Positions 1 to 11,610 of a stretch of DNA of 64,000 bases are shown here, in pieces. Source of the stretch: Albula goreensis. Lineage: Eukaryota > Chordata > Actinopteri > Albuliformes > Albulidae. The notes under the pieces are model-generated. The model searched no databases, was not told the DNA's origin, and saw nothing but the letters and a program-made list of their open reading frames with translations. Within the stretch, counting starts at the first letter, position 1; every line of letters starts with the position of its first letter. The stretch spans positions 39,168,534 through 39,232,533 of the forward strand of contig CM040741.1 in the NCBI GenBank assembly GCA_022829145.1, read 5' to 3'. The translations under genes were made by a program, and so were the position numbers.

Positions 1-942
1 ACAGAATGTTTAAATGGAACAGCGTTCTCCTTCATCCGATGTTGGCTAAAAAAACAATACAACCTATAAGTGACTGCTGAGAATAATTGGAAAACTGAAC
101 TATTCTACCTGGAGGGAAGCAGTTTAATTAAAACAAAAACATCTTTGGTAAATATACTGACTAGCTCGGCACAAGGGGGATTCCATCTCCTCCTGGTGGT
201 TGGTTTTGGTTATTTTATTTTCATTTTTTTTTCTTTTGTTGGTTGTAGCTTACCACCTGGTACCCAAACATAATTCAAGACACACTCACTTTAACCCCAA
301 TACCTCCACAAAATGTTTGAGCAGGTAATAAGCTTACAAGCCACTTTTTGGATTGACCAATAGCAAAATCTTGTCACAGTGATGTCAGAGATCACGATCC
401 GTGTCCTGGCATCCCCACTTCAAAACTCGTTACGGCACCCAATCTCCTGAATTGTCAGGGTTCAAGGACATTACACGCTCTTCCACTAAAAAACTGTATG
501 GGTTTAATGGATTTTGTACACAATGAAGGAGTCAACAGTGAACATACATATGAAGGTCGTTGTATACTTTAAGAACAACTCAGGTACCTCAATAACACAA
601 TTATGATTGTAAGGGAAATCAACATACACTGACATCCCACGGCATCAAGTTTGGGAACCACTGAATGATAATAGATAAAAATTAGAACATCATTACTGTA
701 GCCTGTTGTGTTTCTATGGAAGACATGGGAACTGAAGTTGTTTGAAACTCAGCAATATTCATAACATGAAATGTGACACACAAATACACCAATTTTGAAA
801 GATGTACATACGTTGAATGGTTTTGTTACATTATTGTAGCCTTTCATGTTTCAACTTGCAGTTGTAAACCTTTTGAAAGTATAACCAACAATGAACCTTG
901 ACCTTGGAATCTTTGTATAAAACCCTTTACATTCATTCACTG
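1..942. other. Non-coding DNA, nothing recognised
   Basis: AT-rich sequence with short chance reading frames only. I see no exon-like frame, repeat terminus or RNA gene. The last five bases (938-942, CACTG) are the left target duplication of the MITE that follows. Confidence 0.5.
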
Positions 943-1458
943 GCTGCGTTCCAATACTTTTTCTCGTCTCCTCCTTTCCTTCCCTCCTTTCCTCCCCTCC
1001 TTTCCTACCCCGGAAATACGCCGGAAATATGTGGAGGAAAGGAGGGGAGGAAACGAGTGGAGGAAAGGAGGAAAGGAGGAGATGAATCGAATATTGGAAC
1101 AGCTAATCCGATTCGCCCGTCATCAAAGTCGACGTCGGCTATTGATGAAGTAATAATTTCGACTGAATCTGACGATACCAAAGCCAATCAAAATATTCAG
1201 TGGGATGGTCTTTTAATCTGACTGGTCGTGAGCACAATGATGTCACGGAGAAAGGTGAAAAGACTTCCGCGGTAGTATACATCGATGTATCCTCCGTTTG
1301 GAGGAAACGAAAAAGGAGGAAAGGAGGAAAGGAGGAGGCGAGATTGCACTTTGGAACAGTGGAGGAAAGGAGGACACATAATCAGCTTCCGGGGCACGGA
1401 GGAAAGGAGGGGAGGAAAGGAGGAAAGGAGGAGACGAAATTGAGTATTGGAACGCAGC
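943..1458. mobile_element. Non-autonomous DNA transposon (MITE), 516 bp
   Basis: The element is bounded by perfect 16-bp terminal inverted repeats, GCTGCGTTCCAATACT on the left and its reverse complement on the right. After a short mismatched stretch the inverted similarity continues through a CGTCTCCTCCTTTCC-type block. CACTG flanks it directly on both sides (938-942 and 1459-1463), which I read as a 5-bp target-site duplication; a 3-bp ACT duplication with a one-base-longer repeat fits equally well. Both subterminal zones are packed with AGGAAAGGAGG-like purine repeats, pyrimidine-rich near the left end and purine-rich towards the right. No transposase is encoded, so it would depend on a partner element. 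The superfamily is not assigned. Confidence 0.8.
965..1435. repeat. Subterminal AGGAAAGGAGG repeats of the MITE
   Basis: Clusters of AGGAAAGG/GGAGG motifs occur at about 965-1010 (as CCTCCTTTCC), 1030-1080, 1310-1340, 1360-1375 and 1395-1435. They lie inside the terminal repeats and are orientation-biased. In DNA transposons such subterminal arrays often bind the transposase; that role is inferred here. Confidence 0.7.
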
Positions 1459-1463
1459 CACTG

Positions 1464-3701
1464 TATTCTTTAACAACAGACATGGCCATTAGTTTAATTT
1501 TCATTTCAGTTTGAATTGCCTATCAAGGGGCAATGAGTCTTGTTTATGCGTTTTACATTTTTCGCATCTTTGATAAGTAATATAATGATTCATGATTGTT
1601 AATGCAAATTCTGGGTTCATAATCTTTTTTTGTGACTGGTCTGTCAGATTATCTGATGTCCATATCTCTGAGGTTTTACTGTATCAGTATTTTGCTCTCT
1701 CCACCCAATATTTGCATTTAGTTTTGAATCCCCTGTTTTTGGTTGAAGTCTTCATGTTAGTCAGGCACAGGTAATTCATTTCTTTCCTCCTAACAGCACT
1801 TATGGGAAATCAGAAGTTGTGGACATTCCTTTGGGTCATTAGAATAATTTATTTTGACCTCATGAATAACTCTCACACATTCAAAGCACTTCTGTATCTG
1901 TAATGACAAAAACTCCTTTTTATATTGTTTCATTAAATATGTCACTCAAGGCAATGTTTGTGCTAACCTGATATCTCTCAATAGTCAGGTCAGCTTCTTA
2001 GCTGACCAACTTTGTTACTCTGCCCAACTTTGTATAAAAATGTCAAGAGGAGAAATCAGGCTTTTGTTTTATTATATTTAATTAATTAATATTATATTAT
2101 GTTTTATTATACAATTATATACATTTTATTTATGGCTTGTTTGACAGAAACTAATGCTGTGCTTGTGCGGGCAGTTCAAACCAGAAAGAATAACTGCTTT
2201 GTATCAACCATGTGTAAAAATAAGCATCCAATACATAAAAAGAATGGTATGTCAGCTGTTATATGAGCTGGAATTCAGAAATAAAACTATTTTTGTCCAG
2301 TTATAGTTGGTAGGTAGTTATATTTACTTATAAAGTTATATCACTGTCTCAATGAGAGGTTTTAGATGAACAGAGAGGTGAAAGGCTGGCTGCTTGTGTT
2401 CATGCTTCACTAAAGGTCATGCAGAATTTGTGAATTTCAATTAATATTTCACATTTCATGCTCTGTCCTTTTAAAAAGGTACCCCTCTTTTCTTCCAGTT
2501 AGAAATTGCCCATTTTTGTGCATGCTCCCATCACTGCTAACACCTCTGTAAATTTGGTTTACGTGCAATGGGCAATTCTCCTCCAAAAAAATGTGATATG
2601 TCAGGCTGCCATTCTTTTCATTGCATAGTCCACCAGTCGTTGATAAAGAGTGAGACATTGAGTAAGAGGAGAAAACTACATGTGCGTTTTGAAGGCAGGT
2701 GGCCAGAAGGGGTCAATGATGGAAAATGAGACAAGGACTGATAGTCAATCTGACTGATCAATTCCTCCCTCGGTTGTGGCTGACACTCTGTCGGCCACAG
2801 GTAGCACTGGATATGACACCAGATTGTGGGTCCCATCCACACATTACATCCCCCCCCCCCCAATTTCATGCTTTTCTAAGAGACATGTGTTTAGTATCGA
2901 TTCAACTCACTGGCAACCTTTTCTCCATGTTTTCTGGATAGAGCACATCCCTCTCTCCACATCCCTTTGCAGCTATACATGCTTTTATATTATAACAGCA
3001 TATACAGTGCTTCACATATATACTGCTTCACACTCATATTTCACTGCATCACTCATCTCTCCACATTGTCTTGGACTTTCACATTCATTTGGATCAAAAA
3101 CCTGAAATTTTACCACCCACAATCAGGGTGCCACTTCTAATCAGCATGTCACGGCATCTCAGGACATGTCCTTGACGCACAAGGGATGATGAGCTACATT
3201 TGAATAAAAATATGTTAACACAAAAAAAAAAAAAAACAAAAAGGATGATGAGCTACTAGCGTCGTGCTTACCCTGGGGGGCTGACCCGGCATGATCAAAC
3301 ACACTTGCAGTATCTAAAGGAGCGGCACCATGGTATCGAAAAAAAATACACCAGCAAGTGCCCTTGTTGACTTTCTGGAGTACTACGTTGACGGTGAATA
3401 CTGTCATTTTATCTAATAGTACGGCTTTGTTGTCCAGCTGCTCATGTTATCATTGTCTGGAATACCTTGCAGGATTTGGTTATTCTCTGTGTGTTCCTCG
3501 AGTGGGTCATTTATGTGGTTCTAGTCTGGTATTATTGGACGGCACTGCTAAAATGAAACTGTGCAGTCATACAGTGTCTTTCCACACTGATTTGTAAATG
3601 TTGATTGTAAATGTTTCAATCATATGATATGTATTTGTATTTTTAAAGTTCTTTTCAGTTGTTAAATTGTCTTACTCCTAAAACTATAAAATATTTTCAA
3701 A
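1464..3701. other. Non-coding DNA with simple-sequence tracts
   Basis: No gene recognised. It holds an AT-rich stretch at about 2075-2130, a run of 12 C at 2850-2861 and an A-run near 3222-3235. Open frames in 2449-3105 overlap on both strands and look like chance. Confidence 0.5.
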
Positions 3702-3703
3702 TA

Positions 3704-4035
3704 CAGGTGGTCCTCGGATACGACGGTCTTGAGTTATGTCGTTTCGTGGTTACGACACACTCCCATAAATTACTTAAAAAACCTAGTTTCGACCTAAGCG
3801 ATTTGGTTCGTAAATACAACCACAGAAATAAAGATAAGAAATTGTTCTCTCTTTTTTTTATTACTGTTTCATTTAATTACTGTATTTTATATGTCCTTCA
3901 TGTGTTGTGTGTACAGTGTGAGTGACTTAAGGTGTTAACTTAGGTATAATTTAGGTATAAATTCCGACCTACGTCGAAAATCGGCTTACGACAAGTCGTA
4001 GGAACGGAACTCGTTCATAAGTCAAGGACCCCCTG
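3704..4035. mobile_element. Pogo/Tigger-like MITE, 332 bp
   Basis: The left end reads CAGGTGGTCCTCGGAT and the right end, reverse-complemented, reads CAGGGGGTCCTTGACT, so the imperfect inverted repeats share CAGG-GGTCCT. A TA dinucleotide flanks both sides (3702-3703 and 4036-4037), as expected for Tc1/mariner/pogo insertion. CAGG starts with a GGTCCTCGG-like continuation resemble Tigger-type termini. The interior is rich in TACGAC/GTCGTA words and has no transposase frame. Assignment to pogo/Tigger is by terminal resemblance only. Confidence 0.75.
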
Positions 4036-4037
4036 TA

Positions 4038-7000
4038 ATGTTTTTATATTTTTCAGTAAATTTCCAGTATATGAATTTGACTATACATAAAGTGGCAAAA
4101 AGAAGCATAAAAAATGTTTTAAAAAATAAATGCAGGGTAATTCAAAAAAAGGCACCGCGGCACACTTAATTGACCTATATCATGACAATGCTTTCCAACT
4201 CCCACTGCTTTTTAAAATGGTACGGTACCATATGTCTCTTCATTTCCAACAAAATGTGCTCAATATTCATCAGGGCAGCGGGGCTGTTGTTTGGAAACAG
4301 CTGAGCCCATTTATTATGGCGATGGGACACTGGGCACAGAGAAACTTCCTGCTGAACCCGACACACTACTGAGCTTGCAGGAATTCTGGGAAGTTACTGA
4401 AAACAAACAGGAGCGAGTACCTGATGAGCAGATGTATGACGAATTACTGCAAATTACATTATTTACAGTAATTCTTTTAATAAAAAAAAATACACAAGCA
4501 TTTTTAAATTCTGTGTATCCAAACATATGCACCCAAAATCTATTCATTGTTCAAGTGTATTTTTCCCTCAACTTGTAAAAACTACCCGAACTTAATTTGC
4601 TAAAGCTGGGGCAAAAATTGTCTTGTGGCACAGGAATAACATTCAAATGTATTCAACCCATTCAAACCATGAATGGCTGAGAATGCATAACTTTCAAAAT
4701 GTACTTATAATGTATAAAATCATCTGCCTCTCTTACTCACTTTATGTACATAAAGAAATAAACTGTACTTATTTATAACTTGGTATAGGCTTTTCACCAG
4801 GCCTTCTTCTTAATTGCCAGTTTTCACTCTTTTCAGTATTTTCATAGAAACTGACTGCTGTCTCTTTTTGAGCTTGTTTTTTGCCAATCACTGAACTTTT
4901 CGAAAACCTGTATTTTTGCTTGCTTCTCTTTTTCAGTCGGTTTTTCAGTCAATTTTTTTCCTTTGAAATATTCCAGGAAGCGATGCCTATGACAGGTTTT
5001 TGTAGGAACTCCAAACTTGTACCCAGGTGCAAATTGTTGGCTTAAATCAGTTTCCACTGACTATAGGACTATTATTTCCTCTAATTATAGACTGCAGTTA
5101 GTTCTTCATGGATGTTAGCACATTCATTTTAATCCTGAAACGTGCAATCCAAGACTTAATGATGGATTTGATGTATTCTTTATTCTTCATTACCTTCTCT
5201 GAACATGGCCCACCCCCATACATTTGGACTTAATCAGCGACACACCCGATCATTTATGTTCAACTGCACTCATAGTGTCTCTGTAGACCATGGAATATTA
5301 CATACAGTGATCAGGAATGGGACTGTAATACCTTAAGTACCGCACAAAGGCAGCCCACAATTCTTAGTGCTGACAGTCTATACATCTTAACCCAAAAGTG
5401 ACTCTTTAAATGACAAGAAAAACCAAGGTCAGTGGAGAGAAATAAAAAAAAATATTATTTATTATAAGAATGCATTCATGAGTTGAGTGCAGGGCTGAAT
5501 TGCTCATCCAGAGATATGAATCCTGTTGTCATCCTACTTCAGATTCATTGTATTATTGGTGGATCTCATCCATGTTTTAGGAAAACAGTTTCTGGCATGG
5601 CTGGTGGGCTGGTAAATCACAGCTCGCTCATTGATGGTCATATGGCTGAAGTCCAGCAATCACATTGGTGATCAGTTCATCATGGATGGAGAGGACACAG
5701 CTGTTTGAGCGCACTTATGCGGCTCATTCCGCCATATTTCCCATCTTGTTTTGGGACATATGTCCACCTCCATCAGCCAGCTGGCATTCCCCTGTACTCC
5801 AGCTCCCCTGTTTCCCACTTCAGAACCTCATTGCCACAATAACCCATTTTCCCCCACTCCACCGCATTACACACATACAGGGTGAGAAGTAACAGGCAGG
5901 TACATTTCAGACTCATCGTCACCGAAAGGGTTGGGTGAGGATAGGTAATCTCACCCCCCTCCCCTCCATCACCTACTTGTCCTTTTCCATCAACAGAGAG
6001 GAACAGATGTTCACAAGCTGTGGTAGGCCCATCAATTAGGCTCTCCTATCATAATGGTGTGAAAAAAATTTTTTTTTTTTTGTTCGTATAGTTCTATCTT
6101 TTACTTTTTCGGTTGTTTCGGTTTCACTGACATTTTTGTGGCCTCAAAGCTGCGACAATTTGTTCTAAAGACAAATTGATTCATCATATTGGGATTCATG
6201 TAATCAGTAGAGGCCAACATAATGAAATATGAAAGATTTATATAAATAATAAACGATATGACATGGACTGAAATAATGATAAACATGTTATTCAACAAGA
6301 ATATGCATAAATTAATTATGTAAAATAGGAATAAAATTGTTTAATGTGAATAAATAACAAATAAAGTAAGGAAAAAATAATATTAATTTATCAGTGTAAA
6401 TTAGAATTTGATAACAGGTTAATATATTCGCTCACTACCTTTAACGGGCAAAGATAAGTTGATACTACAGATGAATGACAGAAAAAGACAATGCATTTCA
6501 TTTATGAATTTGATTACTATCATGTACAAGCAACACGTACAAGTAAGACAATGAGAGAAATGAAATCTTGAAACACAGAGCGCAAATGAAAATAGTTGTC
6601 AAAATATATTAAAACAACACAAATCAGACTACTAATGGTCACTGTTATTATTAAACTGTTCCTTGATGTGGAGTGTTGATGAATTCAGTAATTAATATAT
6701 CATTTGTAGAAGCTTGTTCCTGTTACTCTTAAGTAAAGCAAATGACAGCTCATCAGCTGGCGAAGCTGATTCCAGTCAAGAGAGAGGTGTATGCATACAA
6801 ATCTACACTTGGATTCATGCTACAAGGAATACATAAACAGGAAAGGCAACTGGTAAACATTCTTTTTCTGAAGCAGCTTGATAACTTATGGAATCTTTAT
6901 TGGTAGGTGAGCTGTGACTTTGATCCAGTAAGTTACAAGTCGGGGTGCATGTCACAGTTGCACTCCTCGTTCCTCATCTGGAATGAGATTCCTGCATGCC

Positions 7001-7711
7001 TGGGGCCATGCTATCATGCTGCCCACTCAGAGCAGTTTGGACAATGGGACTGCCGATAAGAGGGTGTCTGCCCCTTACTTTACAGAAGTTCTGCCTCAGC
7101 CCTTATATTTTGGTACAGCCATTTATAATCAACAGCATACTGCTTGCAAAGTGGCACACGACTCACTAATTCCTCATTCAAACATATCCAATACTACGAT
7201 ACTAGAGCACGAGTGTGGCTTCTCAGAAAAGTAAAGGAGGGTGGCAAAGGCTATTCCTTCAATTAGTGAGTGAGTGACTGAACAACCTCAAATGATTCTT
7301 TTCCTGTTTGGGTAATCATTAAAAGTTAATTAATTTAATTTGTTAACAAAAGGTGGATGTAGCAGACCTTGAATCCCGCTTTTTTTTCCTGTTTGCCCCC
7401 TTGGCAACTGCAGCTGTTGTTAAAATTGTTAACACGTAAAAAATAAATTGTCCCCTCACCTCTGCTTCAAGAACTCTAGAGGAATTAAGTTAAACTCACA
7501 TTTTTAGCGAACACACAGTAGCCACTCCAGGTGATATATGTCTCTTACAGATTACTTTTAGCAGCTGATTGACACTTGGGAGAATGGCTGAACTTCCTCC
7601 CTCAGCAGCTGACATGAAAACCTGACTCCATGGGATCTGTTAGTGGACATCAAGCCACAGGAAAGAAACAACTCCTGGAAGAAAAATATATATATTGCTT
7701 TATATTGCACA
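4038..7711. other. Non-coding DNA, no gene recognised
   Basis: Mostly AT-rich sequence with homopolymer runs (for example the T-run near 6066-6080). Frames of 60-95 codons at 4130-4578, 5483-5892 and 6983-7234 show no recognisable domain, and several overlap on opposite strands. No repeat termini were identified. Confidence 0.45.
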
Positions 7712-7878
7712 GCTGAGCTGTCAGACTGAATGCAGAGAAAAGCAGTGGCTCCCATCGTGGGTCCTGGGAACCCACTGTGTATGCTCGTTTTTATTCCAAA
7801 AACCAGTACACACAGTGGGTTCCCAGGACCAACGTTGAGAGCCACTGCTTTACTCTGCATTCAGTCTGACAGCTCAGC
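7712..7878. repeat. 167-bp near-perfect inverted repeat (long hairpin / foldback MITE)
   Basis: The arms begin GCTGAGCTGTCAGACTGAAT and can be followed inward for about 76-77 bp with seven mismatches, four of them in the outer 69 bp. That leaves a loop of roughly a dozen bases around 7790. Nested in the arms, 7743-7847 starts CAGTGGCTC and ends GAGCCACTG, like hAT (Charlie-type) termini, but the pairing continues about 31 bp outward on each side with no direct target duplication there. A transcript from either strand would fold into one long stem, like a hairpin small-RNA precursor. Expression is unknown. Confidence 0.85.
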
Positions 7879-7879
7879 C

Positions 7880-8620
7880 ATGCATAGCCTTCCAAGGCTT
7901 TGCACAGGTTGCTCCACCAGCAGCAGGATGACTGGAATCTGACTCCTTGACCATTTGTATTCCACAAATTAGGATAGTCTCATGACTGAGTGTTCTGCAC
8001 AGCCAGGAAACCCAGGGGTGCCTGCCTTCTGACAAGTGGTGTCGATGTAGTCGTTTGCCAGGAGGTAGCTGGTCATGAGCTTTGCCACCACTGAGAAGAA
8101 TATCTACCCTTCCACATTTAGCAGGACGATGCCTCTGAACTGGCTGATGTTCTGGGAGTCCCTGTCCTTTGGGATGAAGGTGGTGAGCGCTCTGCACAAA
8201 GCTGATGGGATGGCTTGTTCTTGTATACCCTATAGGGTACGTCATTTGGTCCAGGTGCTGATGAAGCTCTCACTTTCACTAACCACCTGTTTGATTTCAG
8301 ATAATTTGGTGTCAAACCGAAGACTCAGGGGGTCGAGGCACATGCCCTGGTGAACTGAGGGGGTTCTCCTTTTGGCTGTCACTGAGCTGGTTTTTGATGT
8401 CATCCTCCAGGTCCTGTTCAGAAGTCTGCAGTATCCCTGTCTTATTCTCCTCCTCCAGGCCAGGAAGTACTTGAAGGGGTCCCAGAGGGAGCTCACCCTT
8501 GCTTCTCCTTGCATCTTCTGTTTGCTGATCATTTCTGCTCAGCCTCAAGTTGCAAGTCATGCTTTAATCTGGTTCCAAAGGTTCTTCATCCCTGGCTTTC
8601 CTCCATGATCTCCGACGAAG
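7880..8620 (-). pseudogene. Non-LTR retrotransposon (LINE) reverse-transcriptase fragment, decayed
   Basis: Read on the minus strand in shifting frames, this encodes the N-terminal part of a LINE RT domain. A segment near 8255-8300 reads ASSAPGPNDVPYRVYK, the usual SAPGP(N/D)G-(V/I)PY-(V/L)-YK entry to this domain. It is followed near 8090-8200 by a segment resembling P-KD-D--N--FR-I-LLNVEG-IFFSVVA, then by DYIDTTCQKAGTPGFPGC near 8000-8050. In-frame stops and frame changes make it non-functional. Upstream minus-strand sequence to about 8620 contains a DIKNQ-like linker that may belong to it. It ends at or near the 7712-7878 hairpin, so the hairpin may have inserted at or truncated its end. 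The clade cannot be fixed by eye. Confidence 0.65.
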
Positions 8621-9377
8621 GCGTCACTTCTTTGTCAACTGGAGGACTTCCCTCTCCCATCTCCCGCTCTGCTTGGGGATAATCCACCTCTGGGGCATCT
8701 CCCAAAATCTCTCTTTGTCTTCCTCATAGATGGTGTGACCAAAGATGTTGAGTTTGGAGGTTGTGCTGCCTCTTAGCACATTCTGGAGGGTGATGCGTAG
8801 GCTCTGGTTGAAGCTTCTCCATACTTCCTTGTCATTGGCTTTGGGCCACTTGACTTTGGTTCGTCTGATTGGCTCTCTGGTGTTCCTCTTGTGGATTTCC
8901 TGCCTGGAGTCTCATTGTGATGTTCATGCTGTGGGCTGCACTGCAGGGAAGGCTGGTCCTCCTCTCTCTCACCATCTGCAATTTTGGGATCAGGGCACTG
9001 TGGCCCTCAACCTGGCTATGATCCCTCCTTGTCTGGCCTGATGCTGCAGTGCAAGTTTGCACCTGGTTCCTGCCGCCACATTTTACCATCCCCTGATTGA
9101 CTCGCAGGCCCAAGTAGGTCATCAATTTAGGCATGTACTGGATATGAAGTATAAGTACATTGATTCTGCAGCTCGACAATGTGTGTGATAAAATAAAATC
9201 TTGAGACATGGATTACCCTGCAATGATTAATCATTTTGCAATTTAAAATGAAAAGTCATTTTCATTTAGTGGAAAAGAACCAAACTAACAGGGTATGGTC
9301 ATGATATGGCTTTCAAAACCTGAGGATGATGCTTTGTATTTTTAGTCACATTATCCTCAGGTAGACACATGCATGCA
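8621..9377. other. Possible 5' continuation of the LINE fragment, then non-coding DNA
   Basis: A minus-strand frame at 8832-9209 is hydrophilic and Q/R-rich but has no domain I recognise. It lies just upstream of the RT fragment in its reading direction, so it could be a decayed endonuclease or linker part. Nothing else is seen. Confidence 0.3.
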
Positions 9378-9405
9378 AGAGGGTCTCAATCAATTGAGAC
9401 CCTCT
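9378..9405. repeat. Perfect short palindrome
   Basis: Two 12-base arms (AGAGGGTCTCAA and its complement) flank a 4-base TCAA spacer. There is no T-run or gene nearby to suggest a terminator, and its role is unknown. Confidence 0.8.
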
Positions 9406-11449
9406 CCAGACTGTTATCTTCTAATGATTGATCTAAGACTGATATCTTCTAATGATTCAAGCCATTTTAATATATTCTTTGGGTGGGTAATGCACAGATG
9501 GCATTTTTTAACTCTCAAACACCTCACAAGATATTCTATTCTGTAAGCCAGAATAAAAATAAATGAAAACAGCTTTTTGGAGTGTAAAAAATATTGTTCA
9601 GTTATCCTGAACCATTTTATAAGAGATTCATGAAATTTTTGAGAGATTGGCCAGAGGTGAGTGGACTACAGAAGTCTGTCTCCTGCTATGTTTCTCTGAA
9701 ACAGTTTTTCTTTGAATAAAAGCATTAAAAGGTATGCTGGCTTCATGACATGTTTCAGCACAACTGAACATGAGTGAACATTACAGCATCAGCTGTTCTC
9801 ATGGCAACAATAATGAAAAGGCTCAAGTCTGCAGTCTATACATAGAGGCAGTGATACTAATGTTTTATCAATTTGCAAATATATTGGAACCTTTCACCAG
9901 TTACCTAAAGTTTTCATTCATGGACCTGTTGTTTGGATAATTTTGATTCAGTTGATTTCCTATATGTGTGAGGCTGCAGTCACATACAGACCACTTGAAC
10001 AGTTTCAAAATTTTGCACCGTGGAAAGTTGAAGCTGAATGTTCAATCATGTCAGCTTTAATAAAATCAAGAAACAGAGTACAGCTGACATTTTACTTTTT
10101 TAATCTGTAATTTGAAAGACAATGCACCAGCTCATTTGTGCAAGGCATTCTGTTTTTTTTATTTTTAATAGACAAAAATCTAGAAGGACATCATCTTCTA
10201 CTTGTGACCACATCTGCAAAGACAGACACGATGACAATGTGTGGTACTTTAAAAAGTTTCCCTTCGATAAATGAATAGCTGCTGGGTATCCATGTTCAGT
10301 CAGTGGTCCAATGGGGATACACCCTACGGTTTGGTATTGAGTCTGTACCATGCCAGCTGCAGCTGGTGGCCAGCAGCCCCTCTGGGTCATACTGGCTGTG
10401 TTGCCACCCAGGGAGGTTGGGGGGGTGTTAATGCTGGCAGTGAAGAACATAATTCACAGCCCACCACCAATCCCTAGCCACAGGCCCAAAGTTTGCCAGC
10501 CCAAGTTATATATAAACAGTCTGGCTCATGTCTGCTGAACTGATCATCTTGTAGACTGTAATGTGAAAAGAAGCATTGGTTATATTACACTGCATCAAAG
10601 AAACATAAGAGAAACATACAATGGAAAGTATTGCTCCTAATTGTGCACCAAAATGTGTTATACAACATTCTATGTTTAAACAATAATACCATAAAATATA
10701 CAAATGAAAAGATTAAATAAAAAAAAAATTAAATGTTCATTTTGTTTTGTAATGGATAATGAATCCAGGGAATATAAATCAAATGTACAAAACAATAGTT
10801 GCACTCCCATATATTACATACATACAAAAAACTACACTAAAAGAATAATTTACAGAGTTGCTTTTAAGGTTACTCATTTACACATTGCTTTATAATTACA
10901 GCATATACATCATATACAAACGCAGTTTTGACAGCTAAACCATTTACAAGAAGCACTAAAAATGTACAAAACGATGTACCAATGTACAGAAAACAAAAGC
11001 CAGTTTCAAAACCAACAAAGGTGTGCTTTAATGCAACTACAATGGAAAAGCACAATCATACACTCTTCACTGAAGTGTTCATTTTTCAACTCTCAATTGA
11101 TTAGGCTTAACAATTCTTTGTTGAACAAGCCATTGATCTCACAAATTAGGAAGCACAGAGATAGGAAACTCTCAGAGCATGCAAAAACAATGCATGAATC
11201 TTGCATTATGAGATGTGGAAAGAATTCATCATGGATTGGGATAAAAGTAGGTTTAAGAAATCCCTCTGCCTACCTTTACGTGTTTAAATCTGAGCTACAC
11301 ATCTCAGATCAGCAGAAATCAATTAGGAAGAACATCAGTTATCCTGAACTCACTGATATGGAAACGCAAGTAATCCAACACGAATATTTCACACTGCTGG
11401 CAAATCACCAATCACACTCCGCCTATGTCTGAGTGAGGATTACACAGTC
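9406..11449. other. Non-coding DNA, no gene recognised
   Basis: Contains a 116-codon minus-strand frame (10100-10450) and a 156-codon plus-strand frame (10965-11432). Neither shows a domain, a convincing start context or splice framing, and the longer one is in AT-rich, low-complexity sequence. Treated as chance. Confidence 0.45.
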
Positions 11450-11610
11450 AGTTTATGTTGAGTTAATGCACCTGCAGGCACCTAACCAACAAGGAGGGGT
11501 CGCTAGAGAGTGATGAATTACCAAGCAGTTAACAAGCCTACACCCCTACCATCCCTGGCGAGGTTAGGCTAATTGTTGCCTTGCCACTGTGGCCCTCCAA
11601 TTGTGGAATG
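11450..11610 (-). mobile_element. SINE copy A (partial, minus strand)
   Basis: On the minus strand this reads a GGCAAGGCAACAATTAGCC block, then CCTAACCTCGCCAGGG, then a CTCTAGCGACCCCTCC block, then GGTGCCTGCAGG. The same order occurs in the SINE copies at 31010, 42472, 56760 and 61218. The tRNA-like head and the 3' tail are not visible, so this is an old, truncated copy. Confidence 0.6.

Noticed and set aside
965-1435. Regular AGGAAAGGAGG repeats considered as a CRISPR-like array
   Set aside because: Repeats are short, variable and contiguous, lack unique spacers and lie inside a transposon with inverted ends.
938-1463. CACTG at both ends considered as EnSpm/CACTA termini
   Set aside because: The two CACTG words are direct, not inverted, so they are target duplications and not terminal repeats.
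2850-2861. Run of 12 C
   Set aside because: Plain mononucleotide tract; no surrounding feature, and possibly of uncertain length in the assembly.
4291-4578. 95-codon plus-strand frame with acidic composition
   Set aside because: Overlaps a frame of similar length on the other strand, and has no domain or exon-intron context.
10100-10450. 116-codon minus-strand frame with a P/G-rich first half
   Set aside because: The first half looks mildly protein-like, but no family is recognised and the second half has no coding character. Could be an old repeat; not supported as a gene.
10965-11432. 156-codon plus-strand open frame
   Set aside because: AT-rich, basic and low-complexity composition, no domain, no splice or promoter context. 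A chance frame is likely in this composition.
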